Assembly (NCBI GenBank): GCA_036924285.1
Contig: JAYKYS010000002.1
Coordinates: 7,936,001-8,000,000, forward strand
Source of the DNA: Asterella californica
Lineage: Eukaryota; Streptophyta; Marchantiopsida; Marchantiales; Aytoniaceae
DNA length: 64,000 nucleotides
Reading direction: 5' to 3'
In this document: positions 56,443-64,000 of the stretch, piece by piece
Layout: every line of letters starts with the position of its first letter
Numbering within the stretch: the stretch's first letter is position 1
Notes under the pieces: generated by a model
What the model was told of the DNA's origin: nothing
Seen by the model: the letters and a program-made list of their open reading frames with translations, nothing else
Databases searched by the model: none
Program-made: the position numbers and the translations under genes

Positions 56443-58445
56443 CCGGGCACACCAGAGATCAGTGTACGCAGGACCAAGCTGTCAATTGGGCAGGCTGGGA
56501 AGAAGACGATGAAGGATATCTACATGATCCCAGCGGGGAAACTTGCTATAGGATCGAGACGATACAACCCTTCACTCCTACGCCTCCCGCCCAATATAAT
56601 CGTTATGTACCTAGGGATAGAGCTAGCAATGTACAGACTAGGACACCCTGGCAACCTTCTTCATCACAACGACCTCTCAACCCTCTTCCTAGAGCATGCA
56701 ATAATTGTGGAGAGACAGGACACTGGTGGTCCACCTGTCCTCATCCGAGAAGATAGATTGGGCAAGTGCCCTTGTGTGGGAACTGTAAGGAAGCCGGTCA
56801 TTTCACAGGGAATTGTCCTCAGACCTTACGACCACGACAAATGGTTAGATTTGCAGATACCACGCCTCCTGCAGAAGCTACATCAACTTCTAAACTCCAG
56901 TTAGCAGTGGTACAGCACATCACGGTAGAAGAAGAAGATCTTGGGGATTGTACGGATTGTCTCCATATCGAGGAAGACGAACCAGACCCCGGGAAGCGCG
57001 AAGGAAAAGAACCTCAGCTGCAGAAGACGACTGCAGCCCAGAAGACGAAGTTACTTGAAGCAGCTTCTTCTTTCACTTTGGCGGATGGCACTGTTTGGAG
57101 TCCTAGCTCGGATTCCGACAGTTGGTCTCCGGAAGAAGTCTTGGATGAAGCGGTGTTCAAGGTAAGTACCAGAAGCAAAGGGAAGTCAGAATCTCGTCAG
57201 AAGGAGATCAAAAAGAAGAAGCAGCGAAAAGAGAGGTCATCTTCTCTTGAGCGGCCGTCTTCTCCTACTTATGACCGAGAAGATCAGAAGTACTTTGCTC
57301 CTGACATTAAACAAGAGGTTGAAGCGATCATGCAAGAAGAGCTGGAGAAGAGACGGAAGATAGTACAGCAGCTTCCTACACCGACTAAGGCAACACCTGT
57401 CTCACGGGAACAGCCTCCAGTCGAGGGAAGACACTCTTCTGGTCTTTCACCCAAGGAAGCAGCTACTGCATCTTCTTTGTTGGAAACACCAGTCACTCTT
57501 CTGAAAAGATCTCCTTACGACTTTTTGCGAGACTTGTGGAATCAGAAGGCGGATGTAACCTTCCAACAGCTGTTGGATGACAACGCTGGTTATAGGAAGT
57601 TGTTACAATCTGTGCTTCGAGGATCGAGGAAGAGGAGGACAGCTAGACTTCTCCAGAACACCCCTTGTGCATGAGGACTTGAGAGCCCCAGAACTTGATA
57701 TGGAGATCCATGGCTGTCTTCTGAAGAAGGTACCCATTGATTCCGGCTCCGGAGTTAACATCATGACTGAAGAAACGGCACATGCCCTACTGAGTTCCAG
57801 CCTACTCCGAGAATCCTCAGAATGGCAGACTAGACCAGAAGACGACCTTTGGGGCAACTGAAAGATGTCTTGACGGTAATTGGTGGAGTATCTTTTTATC
57901 TCACTTACATCATTTTGCGACCTGTAGCTAAGGTTGGATATCAGGTGTTGATAGGAAGACCATGGCTGTATGCTGCAAATGTAAATACCGATTAGAGAAG
58001 GCATCGTTTGAGATTTCCCAATCCTACACCCAAGCCAGGTGAGAAGACTAAGGTCTCGCTTCCTTGGATCAAGATTGGACACCAAGGTGAAACTCCGTCT
58101 ACGACAGAGGGGTACACTTCAGAAGACTCAGCTGCGTCTTCTGACAGTGATGAACGGTATAATGAGTTTGTGGTGAATAACTTGTGTACTACAGAAGTAG
58201 CAGAGAAAGTAGAAGATGTGGTCTGTGGATACATAGAGTGCTACGAGATTGCGGAATAAGAGTTTCCAGAAGACGAGAATACCGCCTTCCCTTCGGAAGA
58301 TCCGATAGTTGGTCTTCCAGAAGACCAAAGTACCGTCTTCTCTTCGGAAGATCCGACAGTTGGTCTTCCAGAAGACGAATCTGAACCAGAAGAAGCTCCC
58401 AAACCGAAATACTTTGGTGCCAGTGAGTACAGTCACACCGAAAGA
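56443..58445 (+). pseudogene. C gag-pol resumed: zinc knuckles and protease
   Basis: Picks up inside the first knuckle (GHTRDQC), then CNNCGETGHWWSTC and CGNCKEAGHFTGNC. TAG at 56754-56756 (Gln in A). The protease motif VPIDSGSGVNIM is near 57740, but the frame shifts near 57670 and 57790, and a TAA occurs at 58257-58259 (Glu in A). An in-frame 51-bp duplication lies at 58264-58366. A stretch of charged sequence with KGKSESRQKEIKKKKQRKE separates Gag from protease. Confidence 0.75.
58264..58365 (+). repeat. 51-bp in-frame tandem duplication in C pol
   Basis: TTCCAGAAGAC occurs at 58264 and again at 58315 with a similar 51-base unit after each; element A has one unit (28898 region). Each unit carries GAAGAC/GTCTTC hexamers and adds 17 codons. 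Confidence 0.7.
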
Positions 58446-59807
58446 ATGGTAAACCCGGATGATCTTCAAGAGATGGAGGTTGCTCCTGGGAAGAAGCTGA
58501 AGCTTTCCAAGGTGATCGAGGGCCAGCAGTTGGAAGACTTTCGAGAACTTCTGACGGAGTTCCAGGATGTCTTCGCATGGACCATAGAAGACATGAAGGG
58601 CATACCTCAAGAGCTGGGAGAACATCGGATTGATTTGCTGGAGGGCGCTGTTCCTGCACGGCAGAGGCAGTATCGGCTCAACCCCAAGTACTCGCTTCTA
58701 GTGAAGGATCAGATCGACCAATACCTGAAGGCAGGGGTCATCTTCCCAGTACTTAGCAGTGAGTGGGTAGCTCCTATCGTCATCGTGCCGAAGAAGCAGA
58801 CAGGGAAGATCCGAGTATGTCAGGACTTCCGGAAGCTGAACTTGGCCACGAAGAAGGATCATCATCCTTTACCATTCACCGACTCTGTGTTAGACCAGGT
58901 AGCACGACATGAGTTCTACAGCTTCCTAGATGGGTATTCTGGGTACAACCAAGTTTCAATCAGAGAAGAAGACAAGTCGAAAACCACTTTCACTACTGAT
59001 TGGGGCACGTACGCGTACAATCAAATGCCGTTTGGTTTATGCAACGCACCCGCCACATTCCAGAGATTGATGATTACAATCTTCAAGGAGTATCTTCGCA
59101 CCTTTATGGAGATTTTCTTGGATGACTTTTGTGTGTTTGGATCGAGAGAAGACCACTTGATATTTCTAAGGAAGTGTTTTCTGAAGTGTAGAGAACATCG
59201 TTTGGCTCTTCACCCTGAGAAGTGCTTCTTTGGTATGTCAGAGGGGATCTTGCTAGGACATAGGATTTCTGGAAGAGGTATAGAAGTCGACTGTGCTAAG
59301 GTGGAAGTCATCATGAAACTCCACCCACCTGCTAACCTGACTCAGTTGAGAAGCTTCCTTGGCAACGTAGGCTACTACAGGAGGTTTATTGACAGGTACG
59401 CAGAGGTAGCAGGAAGACTCACTAAGTTGCTGAAGAAAGACGAACCATACATTTGGTCTTCTGAGCAGCAGGAAGCATTCGAAGAAATGAAGAGGCTTCT
59501 GTCGGAATCCCCTGTCCTAAGACCACCTGATTGGGAAAGGGTCTTCCATATCTATGTGGATATTTCTGCTTTCGCCATAGGGGTGGTGTTGAGTCAGAAA
59601 GATGAGAAGAAGAAGGATTATCCCATCTACTATGCGGGAAGACAACTCAGTGATGCAGAGAAGAAGTACTCGACAACTGAAAAGGAGTGTCTTGGCATGA
59701 TTTACTCCTGTAGGAAGTTTAGACACTATCTTCTAGCCAACCCGTTTGTCTTCTATGTGGATCACTTCTCTTTGAAACATCTTGTAAAGAAAGCATACAC
59801 CCTGTGA
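58446..59807 (+). pseudogene. RT and RNase H of C, open, 3'-truncated
   Basis: 453 codons without a stop. RT: VSSEW-type entry at LSSEWVAPIVIVPKKQTGKI, RVCQDFRKLN, HHPLPFTDSVLDQVA, FYSFLDGYSGYNQVSI, TDWGTYAYNQMPFGLCNAPA, TFQRLM and catalytic FLDDFCVFG near 59115, then GHRISGRGIEVD and FLGNVGYYRRFIDRYAEVAG. RNase H: IYVDISAFAIGVVLS, YSTTEKECLGMIYSCRKFRH and FVFYVDHFSLKHLVKKA, where the gene is cut at 59793-59795 by a deletion into the LTR. The last RNase H Asp region and all of integrase are lost. It is the best-preserved enzyme core in the window and typical of Tat/Athila-type RT. Confidence 0.85.
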
Positions 59808-60256
59808 TTAATCTAACCCGTTGGAATGTGAGTGTGAGAATAAGGTGTAACGACCGTTGCTAGTCGACTTTTGCGAAGCAGGACAGCCTTCAGGAGGTAT
59901 GAGAAGACGAGCTGAACCCCCAGAAGACGAGAATCGCTTCGAGAAGACGGTATCGAGAAGACCGGAAGAAGCAACCTGGAAGCAGGAAGATCGTCTTCCT
60001 GAGCTTCTATGTGAATAATTGTGTGATATTTTAGTTGGTAGTTGTTTGTTTAGTTCTAGAGCACCATGTGGCGTGTCTGGAAGACGTGTGGTTTTGTGTG
60101 GTTTTGTGAGAAGATGGGATTTTTAGGCAAAACTCGTGTGTTTGTGTGTTTGAACAGATCCTAGAACTTAGAGCAGCGATTACTTGCGTAAATCCTCTGT
60201 GGGAACGATATCTTGTATACTAAATGGGCAAAAGGGAGTAATCCTGCGTCACTACA
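59796..60256 (+). repeat. C 3' LTR stub
   Basis: The last 460 bases of an LTR of the C subfamily (it matches 50620-51079 better than A), beginning in TACACCCTGTGATTAATC and ending CACTACA. It is joined to RNase H at a shared GCA. Confidence 0.8.
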
Positions 60257-61497
60257 GTTAGAAACATACGAATAGTCTGGGAGTACACAAGAGGGGTCTG
60301 CATGCTTGTTACCAGCAGTGGTTCGAGGATGTAGATAGAGATAGTGGACAGTTTAGGACCAGAGAACGGCATCCTGGTGCAGTCTTGGTGTCTAGACTGA
60401 TGTGTCGAGGAGTAGGCGCAAGAAGTAGAGGGAGTGAGCTTCCCAATGCCAATGTGACTTCTTCTCGAGGAATGGATTGTTGATTTGAGTGCAGAAGCTT
60501 TGTTCATGACTTCTGGATGGTGGGTTTACTTGAATTCGCTCCCAATTGTGCATGGGAAGTGTTCTTCTTGAGTGGCGGTGACTGTCAGCAGGTGTGGCAT
60601 TGTAGCTTGACTCGTCCAGTAGAGCACTTAGGATCTGCGTACGGACGGTCTTATGGGTAAGGGGTCCCAGAAGACAGAGTAGTCAGAGCAGTGAAGTGAA
60701 GAAGAAAGAAACCTTCTTCCCACAGCAAAAGACGACATCCTCAAGAAGAAGACGGTGCAACTGTACACATGTTTGTTGTCTTCCTCCCCAAACTATTACA
60801 AGCAGGGATGGCTTGTTAGTCAAGATCCGGACTAGAAGCCTATCGGAATCTTAATTTCTCCTTTTCATCTTGTTTTCTCTTGTTTGGATTTTCTCTTCTT
60901 CCCCATCTTCTCCCACCTACCCCATCTTCTTACCTTCCTCTAGTGAGCTTCCGAGACTTCTATTGAGCTTCCGTGAAGGTGAATGTCGTTGTAGTGCTGC
61001 AGGAAGGTCATTTCCGTAGGCAGAAGCCTGGGAAGGCTACAGGGGGCATATAGCCAGTGATTAATCAAACCCGTTGTGATGTGAGTGGAAGAGTAAGGTG
61101 TAACGGCCGTTGCTAGTCGACTTCTATGGAGCAGGGCAATCTTCTGGTGGTGTGAGAAGACGAGCTGAATCTCCAGAAGATGAGAATCGCTTCGGGAAGA
61201 CGGTATCGAGAAGACCGGAAGAAGTGACCTGGAAGCAGGAAGATCGTCTTCCCGAGCTTCTCTGTGAATAGTTGTGTGATATTTTAGTTAGTAGTTGTTT
61301 ATTTAGATCCAGAGTATATTTTGGCGTATCTGGAAGACGCGTGGTTTTGTGAGAAGACGGGATTCCTAGGCAAAACCCGTGTGTTTGTGTGTTTGAACAG
61401 ATCTTAGAACTTAGAGCAGCGTTACTTGTGCAAATCCTCTGTGGGAACGATATCTTGTATACTAAATGAGCAAAAGGAGTAATCCTGCGTCACTACA
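60257..61497 (+). repeat. A 3' LTR, last part
   Basis: Continues A 3' LTR from the point equal to 24064 in the 5' LTR through to CACTACA. It carries A-subfamily variants (TTGTGATGTGAGTGGAAG). It is non-coding. Confidence 0.8.
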
Positions 61498-64000
61498 GGT
61501 ATATATCCAGTAGTAGTACAATGAGTTGATCTGTCAGCCCACAGAGCAAAAAGGAGCAACCTAGGCCACTGTCTATGACTACCATCGCATGCCTTTACCA
61601 GAGCTTGAACAATTGATGGATGCTCTCTCTCACTCTTACCAATCTCCTCCGGATTCATGGCAGTAGTGAGTCTAAGTTTCACCTCGTGTTGGGCGAAGAA
61701 CTTCTTCACTCTCGTACCACGCAACTCTCCTCTGTCTGCACGCAATCTCTCTATAGATCCGTATCTACAGATAATATCTTCAAGAACAAACATACATATC
61801 TCTTCTGTGGTCTTTGTCCTCAAAGCTCGTCCTTCCATAAAGTCGGAGAGGTCTTCTCGAGCCAACACCAAGTACCTCATACCTCATAACCCGGTTGCTA
61901 CCAAATCAAGAACCCATTGAAAATGGATACTAGACGAATAGGTTGGTACCAGGTCATCTTTGTAACGTACCTTTGAATAAAATTGACAGTGCAAGCATGA
62001 ACTCACAAAGTTCACCACATCTTGATAAAGTCCTCTTCATCAGTATCTCTCCTTCAGTTTTGTGTAGGTAGTCCAAGCTCCACGATGTCTAGCCCACAAG
62101 GTGTCATGAAACTCCTTCATCAACGTTGCGTCTGCAGATCATCTATAACTCGTAGAAGTGCTCCATCTCTTCTCTTCTGCTGACTAACTCGACACCAAAC
62201 ATCTCTCTTCTCTTCATCCTCAGCTTCTGTTACCATCTCATCCTCATCTGCGTAGCGAGCCCTAGACAACATGTCTACTACAAGATTTTCTCTACCGACT
62301 ATGTGTTTCAGCTCAGGGTTCAAACTCCGGATGTAAGCAATCCATCTCACATTGCTATGTCTGGAGTATTGCAGTTTGCTATCATACCAAGCAGAGGTAA
62401 ACAATCCGTTTCTAAAACTACATGAGCACCACTCAAGAACTCTCGATCTACCTTCATAGCAGTAACGGCTCCCCACAGTTCACGCTTTACTTGAGGATAG
62501 TTCCGTTGTCTGTCTGTCAAGATTCGGACCCCAAATCTAGAAACAAACCGCACGCCATCTGCATCTTCCTGACCAACTGTCCATCCAATCGCCCTTGGAC
62601 TCATGTCCACAATTAGTATCACCGGTCTCCCTCTCTGATAGCTAAGTCTCCTTAGTATAGGTGGAGACTTCAGAATCTTCTTCTGCTGTTTCATCGTCTC
62701 ATGATGCTCTTGTCGCCAAGTAAACCTCTTCCCCTTTCTCAAAAGTGCATATAAAGACTCGGCAATTTATGCATAATGAGGAATACTCACGCAAAAGAAC
62801 ACACAAGCTCCCAAGAAACGTCAAACCTCAGTGATATTGGTACAGTCTGCTATCCTTGCTATAGCATCTATTTTTCGGTTCGGTCTTCGTCCAAATGTGC
62901 CACACAAATGACCAACCACCATAATCTCTGACATTCCAAAACGAGATTTAGTACCTGACAGAGTGAGGTGCACTTCCTCCATACGTGTCAGGACTCGGCC
63001 CACGTCTCGAATGTGATCTGCAATAAACTTTCTGCAACCGTCAGAAGTCATAGTCTCGTCCCTGTCTTCCACCGGACAATCTTTCATAGAAATATCATCC
63101 AAAAATAGAATTCTGACGTCAGGTACAAATTCCCTTAACATCTTATGCAGCGCATTTTGCATATGTGCTACTGAGTTTGTCGCCCTCTGAGGAAGAATGC
63201 ACATCCGCATCAATCCCAAAGGTGTGCGCATGGTAGTCATCTCTACTCTCTAAGGCAAGTTGGAATTGATCATAACCTGAAAACAGATCTCCAGTAGAAT
63301 AGACCGGCCTCCTAGCAAATGCCTCAGCTACTTCATCAACCGCAGGTCCTATCCCCACATTTCGAATCGTGATGTTGTTGGCAGGTTACAAGTCTTGGAT
63401 AAAGCACAAAGCCCTTGACTTCTTAAGCACCGTGAACCATCGACTAGAGTACGAAGCCATGGATGGCTCAAGGATACCCATCTGCATCTTCTCCTTCAAT
63501 AGCTCAATGAGCTTTGGAAGCAAGGCACGAGGGACTAGAATCGACTTCAAGTCCCAAGGTACATGAGGAACGGTGAAGACAACCATTGGAGCTATCACAC
63601 TAGGATCCACACAACCAATCTCTTCAGCTGACAAAGAAAATGCTTTACCATGGCTGACAATCATCTGCTCAAAAGTCTTCTTCTCTACTTCAGTCAAGAA
63701 CCCACCCCTCTCCTATCTGGAGTTGTTCGAGTGTTTCCTGAGTAAACTGATGCCCTATTCGTGCAGGATGTCTAAGTACAAGCTCAGTGGCGGCTGACTC
63801 CATCTGCTGTTGCGAATCAACAGATAATTGGGTCGCCACAGGCTTCACCTTCCTCGCTACAGCTTTATATTTGACGTGCACTTCTGCTTCCTGACGAGAG
63901 TCACACCAGCAGACTTCATCCTTCCATTCATTCTCTAGTCTCGGATGAGGACGATACTGCAAGTACGAGACAATCTTCTCATAGACTTCAAGAGAATGGA
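61498..64000 (-). pseudogene. Element E pol: RT, RNase H and integrase, running off the window
   Basis: Minus-strand continuation of the E gene. Integrase core: DRGELRGTR, LRLTTAMNPEEIGKSEREH and RSTHCTTTGY (61880-61500). RNase H: VILIVDMSPRAIGWTV, QVKRELWGAV, LETDCLPLLG and ENLVVDMLSRARY (62620-62230). RT: RTPLGLMRMCILPQ, catalytic FLDDI near 63095 and GHLCGTFGRRPNRK (63240-62850), and before it VPWDLKSILVPRALLPKLIE near 63560. It has several stops and shifts (near 62130, 62350, 62770, 63240 and 63690). The nearest relative is B pol. The rest of E lies beyond base 64000. Confidence 0.8.

Larger units (their letters stand above)
35206..60256 (+). mobile_element. Element C: long-LTR Ty3/gypsy element, deleted at its 3' end
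   Basis: Plus-strand sister of F. It has 5' LTR 35206-51079 split by B, PBS 51098-51115, gag 51460-52486 cut by D, gag-pol resuming 56443-59795, then an abrupt join to the last 460 bp of its 3' LTR (59796-60256). Integrase and most of the 3' LTR are gone. The left flank AGGCT does not match the right flank GTTAG. Confidence 0.85.
19706..61497 (+). mobile_element. Element A: long-LTR Ty3/gypsy element with nested insertions
   Basis: A complete but decayed plus-strand element. It has 5' LTR 19706-25303, tRNA-Asp PBS 25324-25341, gag-pol 25686-31902 and 3' LTR 31960-35205 plus 60257-61497. The 3' LTR is split by C. A itself splits pol of E. The two LTRs differ at nine positions in their first 370 or so bases by my reading, so A is much older than B. 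RT motifs (FLDGYSGYNQ, FLDDFCVFG, GHRISGRGIEVD), the Asp primer and the long LTRs fit the plant Tat/Athila side of Ty3/gypsy. Confidence 0.85.

Noticed and set aside
1..64000. Host protein-coding or rRNA/tRNA genes
   Set aside because: Every stretch longer than about 1 kb can be placed in an LTR, a retroelement gene or an insertion remnant, except parts of 17106-19084, where no gene is visible.

Overview
The window is built entirely from retrotransposons; I find no host gene in it. It comes from a large, repeat-rich nuclear genome, most likely of a streptophyte plant or alga. The evidence is Ty3/gypsy elements with GPY/F-type integrase ends and no chromodomain, Tat/Athila-like reverse transcriptase motifs, and primer-binding sites matching the 3' ends of plant-type tRNA-Asp, tRNA-Trp and probably tRNA-Thr (tRNA ends recalled, not searched). 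A charophyte such as Chara is possible but not shown.

Layout, with my own letters for the elements. Left stack: the 3' end of plus-strand element F (pol end 1-300, very long 3' LTR 359-9500) sits in the left LTR of gag-only minus-strand element H (9501-14824). H sits in an LTR remnant of an F-like element, I (14825-about 16551). F's LTR is itself interrupted by G, a 3.2 kb solo LTR of another family (4220-7392, 5-bp target duplication CTTCC). A decayed pol fragment J (about 16552-17105) and an LTR-like stretch (about 17106-19084, with a possible SINE) follow.

Right stack: minus-strand element E (19085-19705 and 61498-64000) is split inside pol by plus-strand element A (19706-61497, near-perfect 5-bp duplication GGCAT/GGTAT). 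A has a 5.6 kb 5' LTR, a decayed gag-pol (25686-31902) and a 3' LTR (31960-35205 and 60257-61497). That 3' LTR is split by sister element C (35206-60256). C's 5' LTR is split by young minus-strand element B (38297-47268, near-identical LTRs, duplication CCGT), and C's gag is split by truncated minus-strand element D (52487-56442).

The main point of interest is the F/A/C family. Its LTRs are about 5.6-5.9 kb and each carries a long open frame of about 770 codons wholly inside the LTR, in the sense orientation. The deduced protein has a globular N-terminal domain, an acidic Ser/Pro-rich linker, a basic NLS-like patch, a long coiled coil and an acidic tail. The solo LTR G, of a different family, carries a diverged protein with the same N-terminal motifs in the same order. 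An LTR-borne gene therefore seems to be an old, shared trait of this group. Every copy here is broken by stops, frameshifts or insertions. The same family is saturated with the hexamer GAAGAC/GTCTTC in coding and non-coding parts alike, which the B, H and D elements are not.

Almost all pol genes are dead. The best-preserved pieces are the RT-RNase H of C, the gag of B, the RNase H and integrase core of B, and the truncated gag of D.
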